Source of the DNA: Zobellia nedashkovskayae
GTDB lineage: Bacteria; Bacteroidota; Bacteroidia; Flavobacteriales; Flavobacteriaceae
Direction: 5' to 3'
Length of the DNA stretch: 64,000 bases
Assembly: GCF_015330125.1 (NCBI RefSeq)
Contig: NZ_JADDXR010000002.1
Coordinates: 2,802,685 to 2,866,684, forward strand
The notes under the pieces were generated by a model. It did no database searches, had not been told where the DNA came from, and was given only the letters and a program-made list of their open reading frames with translations. Numbering within the stretch: the stretch's first letter is position 1; every line of letters starts with the position of its first letter. The translations under genes were made by a program, and so were the position numbers. This document shows, piece by piece, positions 1 through 8,830 of the stretch.

Positions 1-948
1 TTCATAGCAACGGCGAATAACTTAGGTACAATCCAGCCTGCGCTTCGTGATCGTATGGAAATCATAAACGTTACAGGTTATACTATTGAGGAAAAGGTGG
101 AAATTGCCAAAAGGCATTTACTTCCAAAGCAGTTAAAAGAGCATGGTCTTACTGCTAAGCACCTGACTATAGCAAAACCTCAATTAGAAAAAATAGTAGA
201 AGGCTATACGCGTGAATCTGGCGTGCGTTCTTTGGAAAAGCAAATTGCAAAAATGGTGCGTTATGCGGCCAAGAATATTGCATTTGAAGAGGAATACCAA
301 GTAAAAGTCACCAATGAAATAATCGAAAAGGTTTTAGGGCCAGCTAGGTTAGAGCGTGATAAGTATGAAAATAATGATGTAGCAGGTGTTGTAACCGGTC
401 TTGCTTGGACAAGTGTTGGAGGTGATATTCTCTTTATAGAATCTATCTTATCAAAAGGTAAAGGCACTTTAAACATTACCGGAAACTTAGGTAAGGTAAT
501 GAAGGAATCGGCAACAATTGCCATGGAATACATTAAGTCCAATGCGGAAAGATTTGGAATAAATCCCGAAGTATTTGATAAATATAATGTTCATATTCAC
601 GTGCCTGAAGGTGCTACTCCAAAAGACGGGCCTAGTGCAGGTATTACAATGTTGACCTCTTTAGTATCTTTGTTTACCCAGAAAAAGGTTAAGAAGAGTT
701 TGGCTATGACTGGCGAGATAACACTTAGAGGTAAAGTATTGCCTGTTGGTGGAATCAAAGAGAAAATTCTTGCTGCTAAGCGAGCGAGGATTAAAGAATT
801 GATTCTTTGTAAAGACAACGAAAAAGATATTTTAGAAATTAAAAAAGAGTATCTTAAGGGTCTTACATTTCATTATGTTACAGACATGCATGAAGTGGTA
901 GATTTAGCCATTACAAATCAAAAAGTTAAGAACGCAAAAAAACTCTAA
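1..948 (+). CDS. lon: Lon protease (endopeptidase La), C-terminal part; 5' end lies outside the window
   Basis: ATP-dependent serine protease of the cytoplasm that degrades misfolded and regulatory proteins. The frame is open from base 1, so the 315 visible residues are the end of the AAA+ module (sensor region FIATANN, then the alpha-helical lid) and the whole proteolytic domain. The catalytic dyad is present: Ser in GPSAG (codon 634-636) and Lys in GGIKEK (codon 757-759). The N-terminal substrate domain and Walker motifs are missing only because of the window edge. The stop codon overlaps the cmk start by one base (TAATG), so the two are probably translated together. An ATG at 55 is internal and not a true start. 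Identification is secure. Confidence 0.97.
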   Translation, partial: FIATANNLGTIQPALRDRMEIINVTGYTIEEKVEIAKRHLLPKQLKEHGLTAKHLTIAKPQLEKIVEGYTRESGVRSLEKQIAKMVRYAAKNIAFEEEYQVKVTNEIIEKVLGPARLERDKYENNDVAGVVTGLAWTSVGGDILFIESILSKGKGTLNITGNLGKVMKESATIAMEYIKSNAERFGINPEVFDKYNVHIHVPEGATPKDGPSAGITMLTSLVSLFTQKKVKKSLAMTGEITLRGKVLPVGGIKEKILAAKRARIKELILCKDNEKDILEIKKEYLKGLTFHYVTDMHEVVDLAITNQKVKNAKKL

Positions 949-1640
949 TGTCTAAGATTACGATTGCAATAGATGGATTTTCTTCCACAGGAAAAAGCAC
1001 GTTGGCTAAACAATTGGCCAAAGAATTAGGCTACGTTTATGTAGATACGGGAGCCATGTACAGAGCAATAACATTGTTTGCTATGCGCAATAATTTTATT
1101 GGAGACGGAGAAGAGCGGTTAGAAGATTTGGTAAAACTATTACCAAAAATAAAGTTACACTTTGTTCCTAATTCTGAATTAGGATTTTCTGAAATGTACT
1201 TAAACAATGAGAACGTAGAGAAAGAGATACGCACTATGCGGGTTTCTAAATTTGTTAGTAGAATTGCCGAGATTGAACAGGTGCGTTTTAAGTTAGTGGA
1301 GATGCAGAAGGGTATGGGCAAAGAAAAAGGAATTGTTATGGATGGTAGAGATATTGGTACCGTAGTTTTTCCTGATGCAGAATTAAAAGTTTTTATGACC
1401 GCATCACCTCAGGCAAGGGCTACCCGGAGATATAAGGAGTTGTTGGATAGAGGAGAGGAAGTCTTATACAAGGATGTACTGGAAAATGTGGAAAAACGTG
1501 ATTTTATAGATTCGCATCGCGAGTTTTCCCCGTTACGAAAAGCAGATGACGCTATAGAGTTTGATAATAGCGATATGGGCCTCAAAGAGCAGTTTGAACG
1601 GCTGTTGAGTATAGCCGAGCGCTATATTGAAAAAGTATAA
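948..1640 (+). CDS. cmk: (d)CMP kinase (cytidylate kinase)
   Basis: Phosphorylates CMP and dCMP with ATP in pyrimidine nucleotide supply. The protein has 230 residues, the usual length for the bacterial enzyme. A P-loop GFSSTGKST lies near residues 9-17, followed by the CMP-kinase signature DTGAMYRA; MDGRDIGTVVFPDA is the conserved NMP-binding stretch, and the Arg-rich lid is seen as ARATRRYKEL. Its ATG overlaps the lon stop by one base, so it is probably the last gene of a lon-cmk unit; a strong hairpin terminator follows directly. Confidence 0.96.
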   Translation: MSKITIAIDGFSSTGKSTLAKQLAKELGYVYVDTGAMYRAITLFAMRNNFIGDGEERLEDLVKLLPKIKLHFVPNSELGFSEMYLNNENVEKEIRTMRVSKFVSRIAEIEQVRFKLVEMQKGMGKEKGIVMDGRDIGTVVFPDAELKVFMTASPQARATRRYKELLDRGEEVLYKDVLENVEKRDFIDSHREFSPLRKADDAIEFDNSDMGLKEQFERLLSIAERYIEKV

Positions 1641-1679
1641 AAAAACCTGCCAGATATAAATCTGGCAGGTTTTTTTTTA
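1641..1679. terminator. Bidirectional intrinsic terminator between cmk and the LysM gene
   Basis: Nine-bp perfect stem (CCTGCCAGA at 1646-1654 and TCTGGCAGG at 1661-1669, 6-nt loop), with an A run before and a T run after. It lies between the stops of two convergent genes and can serve both strands. Confidence 0.92.
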
Positions 1680-1702
1680 TTTAATTGGTTGTATACTATT
1701 CC

Positions 1703-2083
1703 TTATAAATTTGGAATAACTAAAACCTGATCAGGCTGAATTACATCTGGGTTGCTCAATACGCCAGTGTTGGCAGAAAAAATCTGCTTGTATTTCATTG
1801 GGTCTCCGTAATATTGTTTTGCAATCTTACTCAAAGATTCACCGCTTTTAACAGTGTGTCTGGCATAGATAGAAGAATCCGTAACAGAAATATTAGCTTT
1901 TACGTCAGAAGGACTTTCGCCACCTAACTGCTTAATTTTATCCCAAAGCAAGTTTTTTTCATATGGGGTTCCAGCTTCGCCTTTAATTTTCAGCACACCG
2001 TTTTCTTCAGAAACGTCTCCGTTTTTTATACCCAATTGTTCACCAAGATTTAAAACTTCTTGATATTTTGCTTTTACGCTCAT
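1703..2083 (-). CDS. BON-LysM protein resembling Kbp/YgaU (LysM peptidoglycan-binding domain protein)
   Basis: Small protein of 126 residues. The N-terminal half resembles the BON fold of E. coli Kbp/YgaU (EENGVLKIKGEAGT), and residues about 75-126 form a LysM domain (HTVKSGESLSKIAKQYYGD ... VLVIPNL). No signal peptide is visible, which fits the cytoplasmic Kbp type that binds K+ in E. coli better than a wall-bound LysM protein; that function is inferred from domain order, not from ligands I can see. It is transcribed alone, convergent with cmk and divergent from rpsA. Confidence 0.82.
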   Translation of the reverse strand: MSVKAKYQEVLNLGEQLGIKNGDVSEENGVLKIKGEAGTPYEKNLLWDKIKQLGGESPSDVKANISVTDSSIYARHTVKSGESLSKIAKQYYGDPMKYKQIFSANTGVLSNPDVIQPDQVLVIPNL

Positions 2084-2197
2084 ACTTAATACTTTTTAAT
2101 GGTTAATATTATTGTCCCTAAGATAACGATAAAACCACGGTTTTACGTATAAAAAGGTTAAAAAAAGGTCGTAAAAAGAATGGTATCATAAGAAGGA

Positions 2198-2228
2198 TTG
2201 GTAAACTAATAAAAAAGATGTATTTTTG
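2198..2228 (+). promoter_or_regulatory. Putative rpsA promoter (Bacteroidetes type)
   Basis: TTG at 2198-2200, a 20-nt spacer, and TATTTTTG at 2221-2228, matching TTG-N17..23-TAnnTTTG. Transcription would begin near 2235 and leave a leader of about 115 nt before the rpsA ATG, long enough to hold a regulatory structure, although I could not define one. Confidence 0.7.
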
Positions 2229-2349
2229 CACTCCTTTTTTACAAAGAATTCAAGAGCGAAAAGGAAAGATAAAAAAATTACATATAACAACTTCTGCGAT
2301 TATTGTTTAACTCTTGTGACGTCGTAGAATACAAATTTATAATCAGCAA

Positions 2350-4179
2350 ATGGCTGAAGAAAAAACAACTGCCCAGGTAGAGGATACTACTGCGGCAAAA
2401 CAAGAAGTAAAAGAACAAGCCCCTAAACAAGATCCAAAAGAATTTTTGGAAAACTTTAATTGGGAGAAGTACGAAGAAGGTATTGAAAAAGTAGATGACT
2501 CTAAACTAGAGGAATTCGAAAAGTTGGTAGCTGAAAACTTCGTAGATACTGCCGATGAAGAGGTAGTTCAAGGTAGAGTTGTCTATTTGACCGACCGTGA
2601 GGCGATTATAGATATCAATGCTAAATCTGAAGGTGTTATTTCTTTGAATGAATTCCGTTACAACCCAAACTTAAAAGTGGGTGATAAGGTTGAAGTTCTT
2701 ATTGATATCCGTGAAGATAAAAGTGGTCAATTAGTACTTTCTCACAGAAAGGCTAGAACCATTATGGCATGGGATCGTGTAAATGCGGCCCACGATAATG
2801 AAGAAATTGTTAGTGGTTTCGTTAAATGTAGAACTAAAGGTGGTATGATTGTAGATGTTTTTGGCATCGAAGCTTTCTTACCAGGTTCTCAAATTGATGT
2901 GAAGCCTATTCGTGATTACGATCAGTATGTTGGTAAGACAATGGAATTCAAAGTGGTTAAAATTAACCATGAATTCAAAAACGTTGTAGTATCTCACAAA
3001 GCGTTGATCGAAGCAGATATCGAAGAACAGAAAAAAGAAATCATCAGCCAATTAGAAAAAGGACAGGTGTTAGAAGGTGTTGTAAAAAACATTACTTCTT
3101 ACGGTGTGTTTGTTGATCTTGGTGGTGTTGATGGTTTGGTACACATTACGGATCTTTCCTGGAGCCGTATCAACCACCCGAACGAGGTTGTAGAATTGGA
3201 TCAGAAAATCAACGTTGTTATACTTGATTTTGATGAGAACAAATCTAGAATCCAGTTGGGTATGAAGCAATTGGAGAAACATCCTTGGGATGCCTTGAGC
3301 GAAGAAATCAAAATTGGAGACAAAGTAAAAGGTAAAGTAGTTGTAATCGCAGATTACGGTGCATTTATTGAAGTTGTTGAAGGTGTTGAAGGTTTGATCC
3401 ACGTTTCTGAAATGTCTTGGTCTACGCACTTGCGTTCAGCTCAGGATTTCGTGAAAGTTGGTGATGAAGTAGAAGCTGTTGTGTTGACATTGGATCGTGA
3501 AGATCGTAAAATGTCTCTTGGTATCAAGCAATTGACTCCAGACCCATGGACAGATATTACTACTAAATATCCTGTAGGTTCTAAACATTCAGGTATTGTA
3601 AGAAACTTTACCAACTTTGGTGTCTTTGTTGAGATGGAAGAAGGTATTGATGGTTTGATCTATATTTCTGACCTTTCTTGGACTAAGAAAATCAAGCACC
3701 CATCTGAGTTTGTTTCTGTAGGAGACAAAATGGAAGTTGAAGTGTTAGAGTTGGATGTTGCTGGTCGTAAGCTTAGCTTAGGTCACAAACAGACTACTGA
3801 GAACCCTTGGGATAAATACGAGGCTGAATTTGCCGTAGATACTATTCATAAAGCTGCTATTACCGATATCGTTGATAAAGGTGCTACAATAGACTTTAAT
3901 GAAGATATCACTGCTTTCGTTCCGCAACGTCATTTAGAGAAGGAAGATGGTAAGAAATTAGGCAAAGGAGACGAAGCTGAATTTAAGATCATTGAATTCA
4001 ATAAAGATTTCAAACGTGTTGTTGCAAGTCACACTGCTATTTTCCGTGAGGAAGAGCAACGTAACGTTAAAGCACAGCAAAAGAAATCTGCTGCATCTGC
4101 AGACGAAGCTAAGCCAACATTAGGTGATGCTAACGAAGCTCTTCAAGCATTGAAGGATAAGATGGAAGGTAAGAGTTAA
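2350..4179 (+). CDS. rpsA: 30S ribosomal protein S1
   Basis: RNA-binding ribosomal protein that helps mRNA docking and unfolding; in Bacteroidota, with weak Shine-Dalgarno use, initiation often relies on S1. The protein has 609 residues. After an acidic/Gln-rich N-terminus come successive S1 (OB-fold) repeats with recurring motifs such as GVFVDLGGVDGLVHITDLSW, GAFIEVVEGVEGLIHVSEMSW and GVFVEMEEGIDGLIYISDLSW. A low-complexity Ala/Lys tail ends the protein. It is monocistronic, with its own promoter upstream and a strong hairpin downstream. Confidence 0.97.
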   Translation: MAEEKTTAQVEDTTAAKQEVKEQAPKQDPKEFLENFNWEKYEEGIEKVDDSKLEEFEKLVAENFVDTADEEVVQGRVVYLTDREAIIDINAKSEGVISLNEFRYNPNLKVGDKVEVLIDIREDKSGQLVLSHRKARTIMAWDRVNAAHDNEEIVSGFVKCRTKGGMIVDVFGIEAFLPGSQIDVKPIRDYDQYVGKTMEFKVVKINHEFKNVVVSHKALIEADIEEQKKEIISQLEKGQVLEGVVKNITSYGVFVDLGGVDGLVHITDLSWSRINHPNEVVELDQKINVVILDFDENKSRIQLGMKQLEKHPWDALSEEIKIGDKVKGKVVVIADYGAFIEVVEGVEGLIHVSEMSWSTHLRSAQDFVKVGDEVEAVVLTLDREDRKMSLGIKQLTPDPWTDITTKYPVGSKHSGIVRNFTNFGVFVEMEEGIDGLIYISDLSWTKKIKHPSEFVSVGDKMEVEVLELDVAGRKLSLGHKQTTENPWDKYEAEFAVDTIHKAAITDIVDKGATIDFNEDITAFVPQRHLEKEDGKKLGKGDEAEFKIIEFNKDFKRVVASHTAIFREEEQRNVKAQQKKSAASADEAKPTLGDANEALQALKDKMEGKS

Positions 4180-4200
4180 ATCTTACATCAATTTATATAA

Positions 4201-4236
4201 AATCCCCATAACCTTTTGGTTATGGGGATTTTTTTT
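4201..4236 (+). terminator. Intrinsic terminator of rpsA
   Basis: Stem AATCCCCATAACC (4201-4213) pairing with GGTTATGGGGATT (4218-4230) around a TTTT loop, followed by a run of T. The AATCCCC outer arm recurs in other terminators of the window. Confidence 0.94.
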
Positions 4237-4342
4237 GGTTTTAAGCCTATTGGAAGACAATGGGTTTCTTTCAAAATTTTTAATAGTTCATAAGAAAAGA
4301 ACATACATTTTAAATGTCACTTTTTTTGTAAGCAGAATTCCC

Positions 4343-4350
4343 TATTTTTG
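4343..4350 (+). promoter_or_regulatory. Putative -7 element of the pyrR operon
   Basis: TATTTTTG fits TAnnTTTG 23 bases before the pyrR ATG; no convincing TTG at the right distance. The implied leader is under 20 nt, leaving no room for a PyrR-binding attenuator. Confidence 0.5.
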
Positions 4351-4373
4351 TGAAGCTAAAGCAATAAAGCAGT

Positions 4374-4913
4374 ATGGGTCAAAAAGTACTTCTTTCTGAA
4401 AAAGAAATAAACATCATACTCCATCGTTTGGCATGTCAACTCCTTGAAAATCATTTAGACTTTAAAGATACCGTCCTCATAGGCCTTCAGCCTAGGGGTA
4501 TTTTTGTGGCAGAAAGATTGAAGAGAATATTGCAAGAAGAGTATGGCGTAAAGGAAATTAAACTCGGTTTTCTGGATATCACTTTTTATAGAGATGACTT
4601 TAGAAGAGGAGATAAGACGCTAGAAGCAACCAAAACCAAGATAGATTTTCTAATTGAGGATAAAAAAGTGGTGCTTATAGACGATGTGCTCTATACGGGC
4701 CGTAGTATCCGATCGGCCTTAACGGCAATACAATCATTTGGGAGGCCATCTGAGATAGAGTTGTTGGCACTAATTGATAGACGTTTTAGTAGACATTTGC
4801 CTATTCAACCTAATTACCGTGGGCGGCAAGTAGATGCTATAAACGGGGAAAAGGTTAAGGTTCTTTGGAAAGAGAATGACGGTGAAGACGCGATATATTT
4901 GATAAATAAATAG
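4374..4913 (+). CDS. pyrR: Bifunctional pyr regulator / uracil phosphoribosyltransferase PyrR
   Basis: PRTase-fold protein of 179 residues, the normal PyrR size. The PRPP-binding signature VVLIDDVLYTGRS lies at about residues 99-111, with the PyrR-type motifs LIGLQPRGI and LDITFYRDD earlier. In Firmicutes PyrR binds pyr mRNA to control attenuation; many members also make UMP from uracil and PRPP. Here it lies two bases before pyrB, so it belongs to a pyrimidine operon, but the short leader shows no anti-antiterminator. Its role here may be mainly catalytic, or regulation of another locus. Confidence 0.95.
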   Translation: MGQKVLLSEKEINIILHRLACQLLENHLDFKDTVLIGLQPRGIFVAERLKRILQEEYGVKEIKLGFLDITFYRDDFRRGDKTLEATKTKIDFLIEDKKVVLIDDVLYTGRSIRSALTAIQSFGRPSEIELLALIDRRFSRHLPIQPNYRGRQVDAINGEKVKVLWKENDGEDAIYLINK

Positions 4914-4915
4914 AA

Positions 4916-5842
4916 ATGGCTGAACTGAGTGTAAAACACTTATTAGGAATCAAATACTTAAATGAGAATGATATTCAACTCATTTTCGAGACCGCAGACC
5001 ATTTTAAGGAAGTTATCAACCGTTCTATTAAAAAGGTTCCTTCTTTAAGAGATATTACTATTGCCAATATCTTTTTTGAGAACAGTACCCGAACAAAATT
5101 ATCTTTTGAACTTGCTGAAAAACGACTTTCTGCGGATGTCATTAATTTTTCAGCGGCACAATCATCTGTAAAAAAAGGGGAGACATTAATAGATACGGTC
5201 AATAACATCCTTTCTATGAAGGTAGATATGGTGGTTATGCGCCATCCTAATCCTGGTGCTGGAATATTTCTTTCAAAACATGTAAAGGCATCCATAGTAA
5301 ATGCAGGAGATGGCGCGCATGAGCATCCTACACAGGCACTTTTGGATTCATATTCTATTCGTGAAAAGTTAGGAGACGTAGCAGGTAAAAATGTGGTGAT
5401 CGTTGGTGATATTTTGCATTCCCGCGTAGCGTTATCTAATATTTTCGCTTTAAAATTACAAGGGGCAAATGTAAAAGTTTGCGGACCTAAAACCTTACTT
5501 CCGAAGCATATAGAATCTTTAGGAGTAACGGTAGAGGCTGATTTAAGAAAGGCTTTAAATTGGTGTGATGTGGCTAACATGTTGCGTATTCAGAATGAAA
5601 GACTAGATATTAGTTATTTTCCCACAACAAGGGAGTACACACAGCAATTTGGTGTTAACAAAAAATTACTTAATAGTTTAGATAAAGAGATTGTAATTAT
5701 GCACCCTGGACCAATAAACAGAGGTGTTGAAATTACAAGTGATGTGGCTGATTCAAGACAGTCCATCATATTAAATCAAGTAGAAAATGGAGTTGCCATT
5801 CGTATGGCAGTGATTTATTTATTAGCTTCAAAAATAAAATAA
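4916..5842 (+). CDS. pyrB: Aspartate carbamoyltransferase catalytic subunit
   Basis: Joins carbamoyl phosphate and aspartate in the first committed step of UMP synthesis. The 308 residues match the catalytic chain length. The carbamoyl-phosphate loop STRTKLSFE lies near residue 56, HPTQALLD near 137, and HPGPINRG near 263, as expected for ATCases. No pyrI regulatory subunit follows; the next genes are a small unknown protein, DUF3291 and rnz, so this is the unregulated or PyrR-associated type of ATCase. Confidence 0.97.
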   Translation: MAELSVKHLLGIKYLNENDIQLIFETADHFKEVINRSIKKVPSLRDITIANIFFENSTRTKLSFELAEKRLSADVINFSAAQSSVKKGETLIDTVNNILSMKVDMVVMRHPNPGAGIFLSKHVKASIVNAGDGAHEHPTQALLDSYSIREKLGDVAGKNVVIVGDILHSRVALSNIFALKLQGANVKVCGPKTLLPKHIESLGVTVEADLRKALNWCDVANMLRIQNERLDISYFPTTREYTQQFGVNKKLLNSLDKEIVIMHPGPINRGVEITSDVADSRQSIILNQVENGVAIRMAVIYLLASKIK

Positions 5843-5849
5843 TAAAAGT

Positions 5850-6182
5850 ATGATTTTTGAATCAGACGGTACCACGACCATCGTTTCTCAAGAAAAGACC
5901 ACACTTTCTATTTTCTTGAAAAACTTAAATGACGCTTATCCAAAAATAAAAAATGACAATATTATCATAAACCTTTTTTCCTTTTCAAAACTAAAGGCAG
6001 ATGATGTTCTTGAGTTTTTGCAGATTTCCGATTTGCATAAAAAAGCCAAGAAATCCTTTGTTTTGGTAACCGACAAAGTTTCTTATGATGAGGTGCCAGA
6101 CGCTATAATAGTGGTGCCAACTATTCAAGAAGCACGCGATGTTATAGAAATGGAAGAAATAGAACGAGATTTAGATTTATGA
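5850..6182 (+). CDS. Small uncharacterised protein next to rnz (STAS-like appearance)
   Basis: A 110-residue acidic soluble protein with no signal peptide or membrane segment. Alternating beta strands and helices (IIINLFSFSKL, SFVLVTDKV, AIIVVPTIQEARDVIEMEE) suggest a small alpha/beta STAS-like fold, but I see no catalytic motif. I recall proteins of this size upstream of rnz in flavobacteria sometimes carrying the name ribonuclease Z, which would be a neighbourhood error: it has no metal-binding HxHxDH. It begins 7 nt after pyrB and overlaps the DUF3291 gene by 4 nt (ATGA), so it is translated as part of the operon. Function unknown. Confidence 0.8.
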   Translation: MIFESDGTTTIVSQEKTTLSIFLKNLNDAYPKIKNDNIIINLFSFSKLKADDVLEFLQISDLHKKAKKSFVLVTDKVSYDEVPDAIIVVPTIQEARDVIEMEEIERDLDL

Positions 6183-6652
6183 GTAACTACCACCTAGCTC
6201 AAGTAAACATTGCTAAAATGTTAGCCCCTATAGACAGTCCTGTAATGGCTGATTTTGTTAACGACCTAGACCGTATAAATGCCATTGCGGATAAAAGTAC
6301 AGGGTTTGTTTGGAGATTAAAAGGTGAAGAAAACGATGCTACTGCACTGCGTGTTTTTGAGGATAATTTTCTGATCATTAATATGTCTGTTTGGGAATCT
6401 AAAGAAGCCTTATTCAATTTTACATATGCTTCGCAGCATGCCGGAGTCATGAAAAGAAAAAAGGAATGGTTTCATAACATGTCTGACATGCACATGTGTT
6501 TATGGTATACTAAGGAAGGTCATGAGCCCACTCCGGAAGAAGCAAAAGAGCGTCTTCAATATCTTAACGACCACGGAGAATCTCCATATGCTTTTAGTTT
6601 TAAAGGGCAATTTACAGCTGAAGACGCGCTAATATATTCGCCTAAGAACTAG
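6179..6652 (+). CDS. DUF3291 domain protein (dimeric ferredoxin-like barrel)
   Basis: A 157-residue protein that fits the DUF3291 family: N-terminal YHLAQVNIAKM, central FLIINMSVWES, and the pair WFHNMSDMHMCLWYT with conserved Trp/His, all typical of a small antibiotic-monooxygenase-like barrel. No substrate is known for the family. It overlaps the preceding gene by 4 nt and ends 5 nt before rnz, so it is co-transcribed with pyrimidine and tRNA-processing genes, without an obvious functional link. Confidence 0.85.
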   Translation: MSNYHLAQVNIAKMLAPIDSPVMADFVNDLDRINAIADKSTGFVWRLKGEENDATALRVFEDNFLIINMSVWESKEALFNFTYASQHAGVMKRKKEWFHNMSDMHMCLWYTKEGHEPTPEEAKERLQYLNDHGESPYAFSFKGQFTAEDALIYSPKN

Positions 6653-6657
6653 AAAAA

Positions 6658-7563
6658 ATGAAACTTCAGATTCTAGGTTGCTACGCAGCAACACCACGAA
6701 CAATGACCAACCCTACTTCTCAGGTGTTGGAGGTCAGAAATCATATGTTTTTGATTGATTGTGGAGAAGGCACGCAAGTACAGTTACGGAAACATAAGAT
6801 GAAGTTTTCTCGTATCAACCATATTTTTATTTCTCATTTGCATGGCGACCATTTTTTTGGTTTGCCCGGTCTTGTTTCAACTTTTCGTTTGTTAGGAAGA
6901 GATAAGGAATTACATATTTACGGTCCAAAAGGAATTAAAGAGGCTATTACGCTTTTGTTGAAGCTCGGAGATTCATGGACCAATTATCAATTATATTTTC
7001 ATGAGCTTACCAGTAAGGAGCCGGAGGTTATTTTTGAGAATGATAAAGTTACGGTAGAGACCATTCGTTTAAGTCATAGAGTGTATACCAACGGTTTTCT
7101 TTTTAAAGAGAAATTAGGTGAGCGCAAACTTAATGCAGAAGCTGTTGAGAAATATAAGATTGATAAAGCATATTTTCAAAATATTAAAAATGGAAGAGAT
7201 GTAGCGCTGGATGACGGTACTATAATTTCAAATTCAGAATTGAGTTTTGATCCGCCAGCTCCAAAAAGTTATGCGTATTGTAGTGATACGGGGTATAAGC
7301 CAGATATAGTATATCAAATTAAAAACGCAACAGCATTGTATCATGAATCTACATTTTTAGAATCTGAGGCACATTTAGCGGTAAAAACAAAACATTCCAC
7401 AGCAAAGCAAGCAGCGGCTATTGCTAAAGCCGCCAATGTGGGGATACTCATTTTAGGGCATTATTCTACGCGTTACAAATCCATTGAGCTTTTTAAAGAA
7501 GAAGCCTTGGAAATCTTCCCAAATGTTGAGCTTGCCGATGATGGTAAGTTTTTTGAGTTTTAG
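6658..7563 (+). CDS. rnz: Ribonuclease Z (tRNA 3'-trailer endonuclease)
   Basis: Metallo-beta-lactamase nuclease that removes 3' trailers from tRNA precursors. It has 301 residues, the short bacterial RNase Z. The zinc motif HLHGDH lies at about residues 60-65, the distal ligands in SHRVYTNG, CSDTGYKP and HYSTRY, and the flexible-arm region in the middle (EKLGERKLNAEAV). tRNAs without an encoded CCA, such as the tRNA-Ser in this window, need such an enzyme. It is the last gene of the pyrR operon. Confidence 0.96.
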   Translation: MKLQILGCYAATPRTMTNPTSQVLEVRNHMFLIDCGEGTQVQLRKHKMKFSRINHIFISHLHGDHFFGLPGLVSTFRLLGRDKELHIYGPKGIKEAITLLLKLGDSWTNYQLYFHELTSKEPEVIFENDKVTVETIRLSHRVYTNGFLFKEKLGERKLNAEAVEKYKIDKAYFQNIKNGRDVALDDGTIISNSELSFDPPAPKSYAYCSDTGYKPDIVYQIKNATALYHESTFLESEAHLAVKTKHSTAKQAAAIAKAANVGILILGHYSTRYKSIELFKEEALEIFPNVELADDGKFFEF

Positions 7564-7633
7564 TTTCCTTCCTACTTCTTCGTTACCAATCTTTTGCTGA
7601 ACTTTGGGTAAAAGGATTTTAGCAAAGAAGATT

Positions 7634-8281
7634 ATGCAAAAAGATTTAGGAGATTACCGAAAATCATATGAAAAAAGCGCCCTTTTGGAGGGTTCTATTT
7701 CTGACAATCCAATGGAATTATTTCAGAAATGGTTCTATGAAACCGAAGCAGCGGACGGAGTAGATGAGCCTAATGCAATGACCATTTCTACTATTGGTTT
7801 GGATGGCTATCCCAAAAGCAGGGTAGTGCTATTGAAAAAGTTTACCTACGAAGGATTTATCTTTTATACAAACTATAACAGCGAGAAGGGTAAAGCCATT
7901 GCTGCTAATCCTAATGTGTGTATTTCTTTCTTTTGGCCTAATATGGAAAGGCAGATTATTATAAAGGGTAAAGCCGAAAAAGTAGCAGAAAATTTATCTG
8001 ATGGTTATTTTGAGTCACGCCCAGAGGGTAGTAAGTTGGGTGCCTTGGTTTCTCCGCAAAGTTCTGTTATTTCTTCTAGGGAGGTTTTAGAGAATAGTTT
8101 GAAGAAATTAGAGGACGAATACGAGAATAAAGAGGTTTTACGGCCAGATAATTGGGGCGGATACATTATTAAACCTCAATCTATGGAGTTCTGGCAGGGA
8201 AGACCAAATCGCTTGCATGATCGTATTAGATACGCTTTGATAGATAATTTAGATTGGAAAATGGAACGTTTGGCACCTTGA
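7634..8281 (+). CDS. pdxH: Pyridoxamine 5'-phosphate oxidase
   Basis: FMN enzyme that oxidises PNP/PMP to pyridoxal phosphate. I start it at the ATG at 7634 (215 residues: MQKDLGDYRKSYEK...), because this matches the family N-terminus; an in-frame TTG at 7604 would add ten residues of little similarity. Visible motifs are SRVVLLKKF and FYTNYNSEKGK (FMN and substrate contacts), QIIIKGKAEKV, and the C-terminal GRPNRLHDR ... WKMERLAP that closes the active site. Single gene after a 70-nt gap from rnz. Confidence 0.95.
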   Translation: MQKDLGDYRKSYEKSALLEGSISDNPMELFQKWFYETEAADGVDEPNAMTISTIGLDGYPKSRVVLLKKFTYEGFIFYTNYNSEKGKAIAANPNVCISFFWPNMERQIIIKGKAEKVAENLSDGYFESRPEGSKLGALVSPQSSVISSREVLENSLKKLEDEYENKEVLRPDNWGGYIIKPQSMEFWQGRPNRLHDRIRYALIDNLDWKMERLAP

Positions 8282-8344
8282 TCGGTTCACTTAGGTCGGA
8301 TGAAGCGCTATCAAAACATTTTTAAAACTTAAAATTTTGGTTAA

Positions 8345-8830
8345 ATGAAAACATTGATAATGGTCAGGCATGGCAAATCTTCCTGGGATTATTCGGTGAG
8401 TGATAAAGATCGGCCGCTTCAGGAAAGAGGGGTGAACGATGCTCTTTTAGTATCCTCGGAATTTAAATCTCAAACCCAAAAAGTAGATGCTATTTTCTCA
8501 AGTCCTGCTAATAGGGCGTTACATACCTGTATGATTTTTGTTAGGCAGCTAAACCTACCGTTGTCTTCCGTACAAATAAAAAACGAGTTGTATGATTTTT
8601 CGGGAGAATCCGTTTTCGAATTTATATCAAATCTTGATGAATCCTTAGATTCAGTACTGATTTTTGGGCATAATCATGCTTTTACACATGTTGCCAATTC
8701 TTTGGGAAATTCCTATATTGACAACGTAACCACCAGTGGGCTGGTACATCTGAATTTCAATGTTGATAATTGGAATTTAGTTGAAAAAGGAACAACCAAA
8801 CAGACAATTTTCCCGAAAGACCTTAGATAA
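8345..8830 (+). CDS. sixA: SixA-like phosphohistidine phosphatase (histidine phosphatase superfamily)
   Basis: A 161-residue branch-2-sized histidine phosphatase: catalytic VRHGKSSWD near residues 7-15, DRPLQERGVNDA, FSSPANRALHT, and the second active-site His in FGHNHAF. E. coli SixA acts on phosphohistidine. It abuts ppk1 directly (stop at 8830, ATG at 8831), so the two are almost certainly coupled; this suggests a role in phosphate/polyphosphate signalling, but that is inference. Confidence 0.9.
   Translation: MKTLIMVRHGKSSWDYSVSDKDRPLQERGVNDALLVSSEFKSQTQKVDAIFSSPANRALHTCMIFVRQLNLPLSSVQIKNELYDFSGESVFEFISNLDESLDSVLIFGHNHAFTHVANSLGNSYIDNVTTSGLVHLNFNVDNWNLVEKGTTKQTIFPKDLR

Noticed and set aside
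5850..6182. Naming this small protein ribonuclease Z.
   Set aside because: It has no metallo-beta-lactamase motif; the true rnz is at 6658-7563.
7604..7633. TTG start adding ten residues to PdxH.
   Set aside because: The ATG at 7634 matches the family N-terminus; the extension does not.
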